Shown piece after piece: positions 9,800-19,869 of a DNA stretch of 64,000 nt. Below the pieces are notes generated by a model. It did not search any database. It was not told where the DNA came from and saw nothing but the letters and a program-made list of their open reading frames with translations. Where the stretch lies: the NCBI GenBank assembly GCA_033816765.1, contig CM066290.1, positions 310,001-374,000 on the forward strand, written 5' to 3'. The position numbers were made by a program, and so were the translations under genes. The number at the start of each line of letters is the position of its first letter. Positions within the stretch are counted from its first letter, which is position 1. This DNA comes from Nothopassalora personata (Eukaryota; Ascomycota; Dothideomycetes; Mycosphaerellales; Mycosphaerellaceae).

Positions 9800-12700
9800 A
9801 TTCTTAGATTTTTTGTTAACAATTTTGTAGGTTTTCTTCTAGTTCCTAGGTATTCTCTAATTCGTAGTATCCTTTCTATTTAACAAGGTATCGCTAACCC
9901 TTCTTATCTAGGATTTGCTCGACTTCGAATTCGCTCTCTATTTCCGGTTCGAAATAAAAGCTTCCCTAGTAAGGTGTTTCTACGTACGTAGGTTCTAACA
10001 GTGAAACATAGAACACTAGGTAGATCTTTACGTCTTTAGGTAGCCGTAGTCGGTAGTTAACGGGTCCTCGTGCTTCTTTAACGAGAAATAGTCCGACTTT
10101 TACCTAGTCTAGTTTTTTAGTCTTTCTTCTTATTTTAAGATTCTTAGTAAGGAGATAGACCTTATCCCCCTTCTTAAGCTAAGGTGCCATTTGTCGTTTC
10201 TTATTATGTAGTATCGTAATCTTATCTTAGTTACTCTTAACCCTTCGTGTTAAGTTTTCGTAGATAGTTTTTATCGCCTCCGTAGTTACGATTGCCCTTT
10301 TAGCTTATAGATATAATCCTTCTTCGCTAAATAGGTTCGGGTATTTTCCGTAGTTTACGAAGAAAGGTGTTTCGCCCGTTGTTTCGGACTTATAGTTGTT
10401 TAGTACTAACTATACTATAGGTAGGAGTGTAACCTAATTGTCCTATGCATAGTTAATATAGTGTCGTAGATATTATTCTAGGGTTTGATTTATTCTTTCT
10501 ATTTGCCTATTAGTTTATAGATAGTAGGCAGTAGATAGCTTATGTTTAATTCCGATCGTAGAAACTAAGGTTTTCTAGTAGTTAGATATAAATAACTTAT
10601 CTCTATCTATAACGAAGACCCTTAGGAATCTATAGTATCGTACGAGTCGATCGAGTATGAGGTGTCCGAGTTGCTCTACATTGTACGTTTTAGATGTAGG
10701 GATAAAGTGTACGTATTTCGTAAGTCGGTCTACTATAACTAATATTATATTATATTATTATCCTATAGTTTAATCCTATAGTGTTAGCAACTTAGTAATA
10801 AAGTCTATCGTAACTTCGTCCTATAGGTTTATTAGTAGTGTCCGGAATTGTATCTCGCCGTATTTTACGTGTCTTACGGCTTTGTTTTTCTAATAGTGTT
10901 CGCATTGTTTAATGTATCGTAGTACTTTCTATCGTAACTACGGGAATGCGAAGCTCCTCTAAATAAGTTCTACTATCTTAGATGTTCCGGGGTGCCCGTA
11001 GGTAGGTCTATCGTAATGTTGTCGTATACACTCTTCTTCTCGGTCCTTCGGTACCTAGTATTTTCCCTATGCTATTAGGAATTGTTCTTCTATGTCTTAA
11101 GGAACACGCACTATGTTATTAAACTCCTTTATGTTAGTACTAAGGCTTCTATTAGGATTTGCCTTAAGTACTTGTTACTATACTAGTTCTTTTCCTTCTA
11201 TATAGTCGCTTCTTCGGCTTAGTACGTCGGCCCTACTATTATCTTTACCGGGTATATAGCGAATTTCGAACTTGTACTAACTAAGCAGTTCTGACTAGCG
11301 GTACTGTCTTCTTATTAGTTGTTTAGTCGTAGTAAAGTAAGTAAGATTCTTATAATTAGAAAGAATCGTTAGCTTAGGAGCTCCTTCCGTATATATTCTC
11401 TAGTACTACATTATAGCGACAATAGCAAGAAGTTCCTTATTATGGATGTCGTAGTTTTATTCCGCGGGTAATAGTTTCCTTAAGTAGTAGGCTACTAGGT
11501 GTCGTTTCCTATTATGCTCCTAGGTAAGGTATGCTCCGATAGTTATATCCGATGCGTCCGTTTCGATTTAGACTTCCTTCGTACCGTCGAATAATCGAAG
11601 CGTTAGTGCTAAGGCGCATTGTTCCTTTAGTCGTTCGAATGCTAGTCGTTATACGCTGCCCTATATCTATTTAACATCCTTCCTTATAAGCTTCGTTATA
11701 GGTATTAATGTCTTTAAATAGTCCTTAATAAATTTCCGGTTGTAGTTAGCGAGGCTAAGGAACGATTATACGTCCTTAACGTATGTTAGCTCTAGCTATT
11801 CTCTAATAGACTATGTCTTAGCTAGGTCAATCTAGATTCTAGTCGTGCTAATAATAAATCCTAAGAATTTAACTTCTTTCTTATAGAACTCGCATTTCTT
11901 CGGTACCGTCCGAAAACCTATTTTTTAATAGTCGCTCGAGTACGTCCTAGACCTGTCGTATGTGCTACTAGAGTGTCCCTTTCGTATAGATAAGGATATC
12001 GTCGACATAGGTAATAATATATACGTCTAGGAGGTCTCTTAGTGTCTCGTTAATTAGGTCTTAGAATACGGCTAGTGCATTAGTTAATCTAAAAGGCATA
12101 ACTAAGAACTCGTATAGTCCGTATCGAGTCCTAAATACGGTTTTCTATTCTTCTCCTTCCGCTATACGGATAGTATAGAAGGCGTCTTATAAATCGATCT
12201 TCGTATACTAGTCTAATCCGGTTAATCTGTCCTATACTTCTTCGATGTTTGGTAGTAGATATCGGTTCTTAATAGTAATCTCGTTTAACTTTCGGTAGTC
12301 CTATACGAGTCGTAATTTCCCGTTTGCTTTTAGAATAAACATATATAGAGATACTACGCTTAAGGTCGATCTTCGTATTCGTCCTTTCGCTAGGTTCTCC
12401 TTTAGCTATTCTCGTAGGGTTGTTAGCTCTTTTTCGGACATTTAATATAGGGGTCCCTATAGAGGCTCTTTCCCTAGCTAAATGTTTATCTTATGGTCCT
12501 ATAGTTAGTACTTAGGTAAGGCGTCTATACCCTTTTCCTCTTTAAAGAGCCTCTTCTACTTAAGGTACTCCTTAGGGATAGTTAACTCCGAAATGTTAGT
12601 ATCCTTCGATAGTGCGTTAGGTCTATTAGTTCTAGTAACTTCGTAACCCGGCGGCCCTACGCTAGTGTCTATCCCGGTCGAAGGTAGTTCTTCTATCCTT

Positions 12701-14600
12701 CTAGTCGGCGTAAGCTCTATTCGATTAAGCTATCTCTTTACCTTATCTACTAGCGAACGCTACCGCTACGTAGGATTAATGTCGATAACGTAATCGCATT
12801 ACTCGAATGTAAGTACTCCTCTTCTCTAGTTAATAGCTAGATTATGCTTTCTTAACTAAGGTATACCTAATACGATCTTATAACCGGCTATGTTAGTAAT
12901 ATCTAAGATAATCTCCTCGTAGTGCCGTTAGATTACTAGTAGTAACGGTATCGTCTCTCGTTCTACGCTAGGTAAGGATAATCCGTCTACCGCGATTAAT
13001 TTATACCCTTCGTTCTTATATTAGGTTACGATCCCTTTAGTCCTAATAAATGCTTCGGAGGCAAAATTCCCGCTCGCTCCGGAGTTAATTATAACCCTAG
13101 TCCTATAACTATTAACGATTACTATTGTTCGGAAGACTACTGTTAATACTTAAGCTTATTACGTGTTATATAACTCCTTTTAGTCGCTTATTCCTAAGGA
13201 GTCGATCCTTTTCCCTATTCGTATATGGAACGTCGTACTTCGTGTCTCGAGGCCTCCGCTTAAACCTAGCGCGAGCCTTTCTATGTCTATACCTATCTTT
13301 AGTAACGCTCCTAGATCTTCTACGTTTCTAAGTAGAGTACGCGTACGTATTATACTACGTTACGTAATTCGTTCGATATAAATGTTCCTAACGGTATAAG
13401 GTATCCGGTACCTATTATTCGGCTTCCTATTGGTAGTCGTTCTATAATAGCGGTTGCTAGGTTTTCGGTTGTTTCTATAAGTAGGTATCCCTAGGCTATA
13501 CCTCGTAGGGTGTCGAGTGTTTTATCGAACTTAATAGAGTATAGTATTCGTCGTCCGCCTATTTTAGGTAGGAATTCTTCGTACCTTCTTTATAGGTATA
13601 AAATTATGTTATATAGTTTCTTAGGTGCGTCGATTGTAAAGGTTAGTCGTTCGTTATTATCGTTAGTGTCGCTCTCTTCTCCTTTAGAGGAATCTTCTTC
13701 GCTTAATTCTTCTAGATCCTAGTTTTCTTCGATAGTATCTAGCCCGGTAGTTTCTTAACTTTCTTCCTATAGTTCCGGTAACTACGATCTATTCTATCCT
13801 AGATCCTAGTTTTCTTTATCGCTTCTATCGCTATCGAAGTAGGATTCGTCGATGTCTACTTCTCGGAGCGTAGTATTCTACCTATAAGCCGCTCCTAGGG
13901 TTCCTCGTAGTTGCTATAGGAAATACCCTACGCCTTCCTTAGCGGAGTAGTAGGTTTAGCACGAGTCTTAGTAATAGAAACGCTAATAAAGGGCTCCGTA
14001 ACTATTTCGAGTATCGCGATCGATCTCGTAGTCGACTCTCCTTACTATTATGCTAAGTTCTCGTTTTCCCTATTAGTGGGATTCTCTAAGCTTATCGAGT
14101 TATACTATAGTATGTATATATCTAGAGGTAAGTTCCCCGTAGGTAATCTAGAGGAAGTGTTCTAGTATTTTGTCTTTCGTCGCTAGTAACAATTTACTAA
14201 CCCCTTTAGTTGCCTTTTAAAGTTGGTCCTATAATAACGAGAGGCGTTCCTAGGGATCGTTCGTAAGTACCTCGTTCGTCTCGATGTCCGAGAGGTCTTA
14301 TTCCAGCTTCTCTAGGATCTCTCGTTTCGCTTATTCGACTATCTTAATTTCTACATTTTTAGTCGTTCGGTAACTTCCCGAGGTGTCTTTTATCTAGATC
14401 GTGTTAAATTGGTATGTTCTTTTAAACTGTTGTAGCCGGTTCTATAACCTAAATGGTGTAGCTTCTATTAGTTACCCGTAGTATCCTCCTCGTCCTTATA
14501 AGGGGTCTAGGAGAGGTATGTTACTTCCGTTACTAACTCTCTCCTCTACTCCTCGAGTATAGTCGGTACTTCCTAGTAGTCTAATACTGCTCTCGAGTTT
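9800..14600 (-). pseudogene. pol of element A (PR-RT-RH-IN-chromodomain), RIP-broken
   Basis: Read leftward, the sequence parallels pol of element B+ (for example, the stretch around 12.7 kb corresponds to 55.1 kb). In order it holds the end of gag, protease (about 13.1-12.7 kb), reverse transcriptase (about 12.6-11.9 kb), RNase H (about 11.7-11.2 kb), integrase (about 11.0-10.3 kb) and a chromodomain near 10.0-9.85 kb. In-frame TAG and TAA codons are frequent throughout, consistent with CAG and CAA changed by RIP. Limits are approximate. Confidence 0.8.
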
Positions 14601-14841
14601 ACTAGTTTCTCGTTATATTATGTTAAACTACTTACGGCGCACTATATTTTTCTTACCGTAGTAGTCCCTTACTATATAGCCTTCCTTACTATAGTTATAG
14701 TAAGTAAAGCTTCCTTTTGAACTCTTAGGCCCTTTCTTACCCCTATTCTTACTTCCAATCTTACGACCTTTCTCGGTAACGTCGAGTTCTATAGGCTATA
14801 GTCTATAGTATAGCTTATAGCTAGGCTTATTGTTATTAAAG
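14600..14841 (-). pseudogene. Zinc-knuckle end of element A gag
   Basis: This is the part of A gag downstream of the E1 insertion point. Read leftward from 14841 it gives a Lys/Gly-rich stretch and then, at about 14.7 kb, a CCHC zinc-knuckle motif whose Cys and His positions are largely tyrosine (TGC to TAC, CAT to TAT). It joins the gag piece at 22259-22985 across E1. Confidence 0.65.
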
Positions 14842-15033
14842 TGTCACAAGCAGGTGCAAGCACGTGGTCGGATAAGGTACAAGTCGAATAGACGGTCTAT
14901 CTAAGAGAGGCGCGGAGGGCGCGAGGTAGATATACACGCGCCAAGCCCTCGGGCCGGCTTAGTCAGCGGCGCGCGCGGGATCCACGCACGTGCGCGCGGG
15001 TCCAAGTGAATGATGGGCGCCGGTACGGTGACA
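14842..15033 (-). repeat. 3' LTR of E1
   Basis: 192 bp, identical to 22067-22258 in my comparison. It directly abuts the Pol stop codon (TAG, complement of 15034-15036). Confidence 0.96.
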
Positions 15034-18000
15034 CTACCCCCCCCCTTTCAGAGTGCGCTCCGGAGCACTCTTTCCTCTCACATCCATCATTGCCATTGCA
15101 AATGTCTCATCATCCATCAGGTCGTTATCTATTACGTCCATCTCATCGTCATTCGTAACCACTGTCGTTGTACCCACCTCGTGACCATCCATGATGCTAC
15201 GTAACGCAGGTGGGTTGTCGCGGCGACACGGCACAGCAACCTCAGTTACTGTCCGGACGGTGTCCTCTTCGGTGTGTGTACTGAGCTCGTCGCACAGGCG
15301 CCCTGTGCCATAGTGACTCGCGCCATCTAGGCGGCTGCACACTGTGTTCTGATGACCATCGGCAGTGTTGCTGCCATTGTGACTCGCGCCACGCAAGCGC
15401 TCAGCTTCAGGGACTCGGTCTGCTTGTCGAGAAGGATCGTTATCGCGACGCGTATCGCTCTCTTTCTCACAAGTCCGGAGGCCTGGTCCCACCGGCATCA
15501 GAGTCATCGCTGCTGACGACGTGGGTGCTGTGCGTGCTACTCGCATGCCTGTGGCATTCTCATTTGCAACCCAGTCTGCAGGTGGTTGAAAACCAGGTGG
15601 TTTGGTCGCTCGCGGGTGGTTGTGGTGAAAGTCGGCCACAGAGGCGGCGGCACCCTCAATAACCTGATCCGCAGCTTCATAGGATGGCCGATTGTATCCA
15701 ACGTACTTCACCAAGTATTCCCAATACGGCTGCTTCCCTCCTGCTGGTGCGCGTCCGCACGGCCATCTCTTCTTGCAATCCAGGATTTGCTCAACTTCCC
15801 AGTGGTCGGGTTCGGCGGGGTCGGTCTCGTGCTGTTCATCGTCGACAATGCGAATCGGCGGAGGAGCTGGTTGTACTTGTCCCTGGACTGGCGGGTGTAC
15901 TGGTGCAAGAAGGTGCGAGTGAAAGTGGTTGTCGATATTCATGGTGGGTGGGAGATCCACTTTGTAAGCATTGCCCGGAAGCACCTCCGTGATCACGTGC
16001 GGGCCCGACCACCTGACATCCATCTTTCGTGAAGGTCTCTCCATGGTCCAGTTCTCGGTGCTAATCCACACCTCATCGCCTTCCTTGTAGAGCGGCGCTG
16101 GTGTGCGGTTCTGATTAGCATACTCGGCTTGCACGGCTTGGGCGAGAGCCATCTGTTGGCGAAGATATTGCTGCATGTCGTGCATCTTTGTTGCAAAGCG
16201 ATCCGCTGCTTCAGCATCCAAGCGTTGCTTGTGGGGCATGAGTGGCATTGGAAGATCCAGCTCGAGTTCAGAGAACCTTGGGTTGCGGCCAGTGTTAGCA
16301 TAGAACGGCGATACACCTGTTGTAGCTGACACGGCATTGTTGGCTGTGAACTCAGCGAGGGGAGTCCAGTCTGGCCAGTCATCCTGAGCGTAGTTGACAA
16401 ACATGCGCCAATACTGCTCCATAGCCTTGTTCGTGTTCTCGGACTGTCCATCAGTCTCAGGGTGATATGCTGACGAAAGCTTCTGCTTGATTCCCAACAG
16501 GGCGCAGAGACGTCTCCAGAATGCGGACACCCATTGTGTGCCACGGTCAGAGACAATGCTCTTCGGGAGTCCATGCCTGCTGAACACATATCGCAGGTAC
16601 ACGAGGGCTGTGTGCTCTGCAGTCATCGATTGAACTGGGATCATGTGTTTCTCCTTGGTAAGTCGGCATGTGACGGTCAGGGCATCTTCGTACGTTTGCC
16701 CATCCAGCGCACTCTTGCCTGGTGGCAGATGAGTCACGAAATCCATCGCAACATCCTCCCATGCTGCAAAGGGAACTGGCAAGGGTTTCAACAGCCCTGG
16801 GTATTGGATGTTCGTACTCTTGTTCGTGCGACAGATGCGGCAGGCTCGCACATAGGACTTGACGAAACGTGCCATGCCAGGCCAGACGTAGTTGCGGGCT
16901 ACCAGCTCGTACGTCTTCTCGTCACCTATGTGACCTGCAACTGCGTGATCATGGAAGGCTTGGGTGATGCGGGTGCGTACTGGCACTTCACCGTCGTCGA
17001 GTGCTTCTTCTGACTCAGGAGGCACAAAGAGACTGTACCCACCGTACACGTTCTTCATGTAGATCATGCCTCCTACTGGCACGGCGTGTCGGTCATCCAG
17101 ACGGTGCTTGCGTAGCAAAGAACAGGGTAAGTCGTTCTCTAGCTGCCGTACTGCTTCCTCGGTCTCTGGCTGTGCGTACAGCTCTCGGATCGCAGTCGTC
17201 AACGGAGTGACCACGTCGTTCGCACTAATGTTCAGAACTCGCGACGACGACAGGTTGAGAATGCGGTCTGGTCCTAGTAGCACCTGGTGCTGCTGCTGAT
17301 TGCGCGGGTCGCTCAGATCACCGTGGATTGGCAAGTCCTGAGATCTCCTGGTGAGGCTATCAGGCTTGGTGCCTTGCACCCCTGGTCGATACACGATCTT
17401 GAAGAAGAACTGAGAGAGGAACTCGGCCCACCTTGCTTGGCGGCGATTCAACTGCTTCGTGCTCATGAACCACTCTAGGTTCTTGTGGTCAGAGTACACG
17501 AGCGTCGGCTTGTCTTCTGCTGACTCTGGGTCAGGCAGGTTCTCGTAATCGTCCGTGCCGAACTCATTGACGGTGAGCTCTGGGCGCCATTCCTCAAAGG
17601 CTTGCACAATGGCCAGCAACTCTTTGTCGTAGATGTCATAGTTGCATTGTTGTGGGTCCATTTTCTTGGACATATATGCAATAGGATGCAGTACGCCGTT
17701 CTCATTACGCTGCGACAGGACTGCTGCTGTTACGTAGTCTGATGCATCCGTTTCAAGGATCGTCTCTCTTCCTGGATAGAAGTGCTTCAGCGTGGGCGCG
17801 TCGATGAATGCCTGCTTTAGGGTATCGAACGACTTCTGGCAAGCTTCTGACCATTCCCATGGTACGTTCTTGCGGGTCAACTTGGTCATCGGTAAGCAGA
17901 TCTTGCTGAAGTTCTTGATGAATCTGCGATAGAAATTGGCGAACCCTGTGAACGACAGAATGTCGGTGACATTGGCGGGTGTGGGCCAGTTCTTGACGCA

Positions 18001-19863
18001 TTCGATTTTTTTAGGATCCATCTTGATGCCCTCATTTGTGATGATGACACCAAGGTATGTCGTCTCGTGTCTAAAGAACTCACACTTGTCGATGTCAAGC
18101 TGTAAGCCTGCTTTGTCCAGTCGTTTAAGAACTTTCATAACATGCTCCACGTGTTCCTCACGAGTCTTGCTGAAAACGAGCGCATCGTCTAGGTAGCATG
18201 ATACGAAGTCATCTAGGAACTCACGAAGCGTGTCGTTGATGAACGACTGAAATGTGCCTGGGGCGTTACACAGGCCGAAAGGCATAACAACACATTCGAA
18301 CTGCCCGTACCTCGTTGTAAAGGCTGTCTTCCATTCATCACCCGCTGCGATGCGGATGCGGTTGAATGCGGCGATGACATCCAGCTTGGTGAACCATTGC
18401 GCTCCTGCAATGCGATCCAGTGTTTCTTGGAAGAGGGGGATAGGATACCGGCTTTTCGTTGTGATCGCGTTCAATGCTCGGTAGTCGACACAGACCCGCA
18501 GCCCACCTCCTGGTTTCTTGACTATTAGGACAGGTGCTGCTGCTGGTGACACGCTGCGCTGTATTGCGCCTTTCTCGAGCTGATCATCGAGCCACTTCTT
18601 GATCACCTCGTTCTCTCGTGCAGAGAAGGAGTATGGTCGTCGAAACGGTGGAGTCTGGCCAGCCTTGAGTTTGATCTCATGATCTACGCCCGGTCGCCGT
18701 GGTGGCACTTTGTCTGCTTCCTTGCGACTGAATAGCCTGGCCATCTCTCGGAACTCTGGTGGCAACAAAGGTATGGGGTCCTGGTCCTTGTCCTTTGGGT
18801 TCATGAAGCGTTGGTAGTCGTCGGCCGAGATGGCGGATGCATTCAGTGCGCAGGCGGACAGGGGATCGCGAGCCACCTGTCTGTCCAAGTCCTCCTTCGG
18901 ATCAAACATCCACATCATGTGGATCTCACATCCCTTGAAACCCTTGCGCCTACTCATGCGCCTCAATGCCTCGGCAGTGATAGGTTGGATGTCGATCTCC
19001 GGCTCCGGCTGCACTGACGCCTTCTTGTCAGTGCGGCGTGCTGGTCGTTTCAAGGTCTCCGGGCTATCAGCTGGCAATGGTTGTCGGACGTGGTGTGATG
19101 GCTCCGACTCGTCTTGCATCTCCACCGGTGGCGCATGTCTCATAGCGGCTTTCGTGGAGTGCGTCTCTTGCACTACTGCTGGCTCTTCATCTTCGACATA
19201 GGGCTTGACGTATCCTGTCGAAGCTGGTGACGACTCTGGCACGGGTATCTCTATCTGCAGGATGCCCACTGGCGTAACGCCCTTATCGTTGATAGACTGC
19301 ACGCACACAGGCTCGTCGCCATGTATGCAGTTCTCTCGACAGTATTGTGAAAACAGGGTCATAGTTCCTGACGCATAGTGGAACACAGGCTGATGCTCGT
19401 CGTGCCATGGACGGCCGAGGATAACATCATATTCCAGCGATGTGCAGTAACCAACTCGCGTCTCAACGTGATTGCCGATTTGAATCTGTGCCGTTGTTTT
19501 GTGAGTAATCAGTTCACTAGCAGGTTGGCCATCTGCTAACATTAGTCCCATTGGGTTGGGCAGCTCGACCAAATCAAGGTCGTTCTTATGCGCAAAGTCG
19601 ATGTCAAAGTACGTAGAGTTGGCACCATCATCATGGAAGGACTGAGCAGGGATCTTTCCATTCACTATGCATGGCATAACCAGATGAGAAGCTATCACTG
19701 GGTTGTGTTCATCTACAGAATGGTTGGCTGCCAGCAGGGAGTGTGCCGATATGCTCAAATTCTTGCCTCTATCTGGAGGCTCCTTCTCATGTTCGTGATC
19801 TCGTAACTCTCGTACTGACTCGTCTCGTCCACTGTGTGTTGCGCTCACAGAGTGGACTATGCG
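15034..19863 (-). CDS. pol: Pol polyprotein of E1 (PR, RT, RNase H, integrase, chromodomain)
   Basis: About 1,600 codons in the -1 frame relative to Gag, with no ATG at its head (the first start-like codon is a GTG at 19848), so it is best explained as a Gag-Pol frameshift product. Numbering from that GTG: aspartic protease with DDGA at 73-76 (usual form D-S/T-G-A); RT with YLDD at 552-555; RNase H with Asp701; integrase zinc domain H966-x6-H973-x29-C1003-x2-C1006; catalytic triad D1036, D1101, E1137 with the standard D-x35-E; chromodomain from about W1350 to 1410. A C-terminal tail of about 180 residues has no recognised domain and runs to the LTR edge. The chromodomain places it among chromoviruses, which often target heterochromatin, in line with its nested location. 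Confidence 0.95.
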   Translation of the reverse strand, partial: RIVHSVSATHSGRDESVRELRDHEHEKEPPDRGKNLSISAHSLLAANHSVDEHNPVIASHLVMPCIVNGKIPAQSFHDDGANSTYFDIDFAHKNDLDLVELPNPMGLMLADGQPASELITHKTTAQIQIGNHVETRVGYCTSLEYDVILGRPWHDEHQPVFHYASGTMTLFSQYCRENCIHGDEPVCVQSINDKGVTPVGILQIEIPVPESSPASTGYVKPYVEDEEPAVVQETHSTKAAMRHAPPVEMQDESEPSHHVRQPLPADSPETLKRPARRTDKKASVQPEPEIDIQPITAEALRRMSRRKGFKGCEIHMMWMFDPKEDLDRQVARDPLSACALNASAISADDYQRFMNPKDKDQDPIPLLPPEFREMARLFSRKEADKVPPRRPGVDHEIKLKAGQTPPFRRPYSFSARENEVIKKWLDDQLEKGAIQRSVSPAAAPVLIVKKPGGGLRVCVDYRALNAITTKSRYPIPLFQETLDRIAGAQWFTKLDVIAAFNRIRIAAGDEWKTAFTTRYGQFECVVMPFGLCNAPGTFQSFINDTLREFLDDFVSCYLDDALVFSKTREEHVEHVMKVLKRLDKAGLQLDIDKCEFFRHETTYLGVIITNEGIKMDPKKIECVKNWPTPANVTDILSFTGFANFYRRFIKNFSKICLPMTKLTRKNVPWEWSEACQKSFDTLKQAFIDAPTLKHFYPGRETILETDASDYVTAAVLSQRNENGVLHPIAYMSKKMDPQQCNYDIYDKELLAIVQAFEEWRPELTVNEFGTDDYENLPDPESAEDKPTLVYSDHKNLEWFMSTKQLNRRQARWAEFLSQFFFKIVYRPGVQGTKPDSLTRRSQDLPIHGDLSDPRNQQQHQVLLGPDRILNLSSSRVLNISANDVVTPLTTAIRELYAQPETEEAVRQLENDLPCSLLRKHRLDDRHAVPVGGMIYMKNVYGGYSLFVPPESEEALDDGEVPVRTRITQAFHDHAVAGHIGDEKTYELVARNYVWPGMARFVKSYVRACRICRTNKSTNIQYPGLLKPLPVPFAAWEDVAMDFVTHLPPGKSALDGQTYEDALTVTCRLTKEKHMIPVQSMTAEHTALVYLRYVFSRHGLPKSIVSDRGTQWVSAFWRRLCALLGIKQKLSSAYHPETDGQSENTNKAMEQYWRMFVNYAQDDWPDWTPLAEFTANNAVSATTGVSPFYANTGRNPRFSELELDLPMPLMPHKQRLDAEAADRFATKMHDMQQYLRQQMALAQAVQAEYANQNRTPAPLYKEGDEVWISTENWTMERPSRKMDVRWSGPHVITEVLPGNAYKVDLPPTMNIDNHFHSHLLAPVHPPVQGQVQPAPPPIRIVDDEQHETDPAEPDHWEVEQILDCKKRWPCGRAPAGGKQPYWEYLVKYVGYNRPSYEAADQVIEGAAASVADFHHNHPRATKPPGFQPPADWVANENATGMRVARTAPTSSAAMTLMPVGPGLRTCEKESDTRRDNDPSRQADRVPEAERLRGASHNGSNTADGHQNTVCSRLDGASHYGTGRLCDELSTHTEEDTVRTVTEVAVPCRRDNPPALRSIMDGHEVGTTTVVTNDDEMDVIDNDLMDDETFAMAMMDVRGKSAPERTLKGGG
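15037..15049 (-). other. Polypurine tract of E1
   Basis: The minus strand reads GAAAGGGGGGGGG, then TAG, then the LTR start TGTCAC. This is the expected plus-strand primer position. The tract also encodes the last Pol residues (LKGGG-stop). Degraded element F keeps the same arrangement at about 34500-34513. Confidence 0.85.
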
Positions 19864-19869
19864 TTTCCC
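19827..19869 (-). promoter_or_regulatory. Programmed -1 frameshift signal of E1
   Basis: The minus strand carries the heptamer GGGAAAC (complement of 19863-19869) in the correct register (G GGA AAC in the Gag frame), two codons before the Gag TAG. A 5-nt spacer (GCATA) follows, then a stem: GTCCACT-C-TGTG pairs with CACAGTGGAC, 11 bp with one bulged C and a 9-nt loop. Slippage joins Gag to the open Pol frame. The elements of a -1 frameshift site are all present; use in vivo is inferred. Confidence 0.85.
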
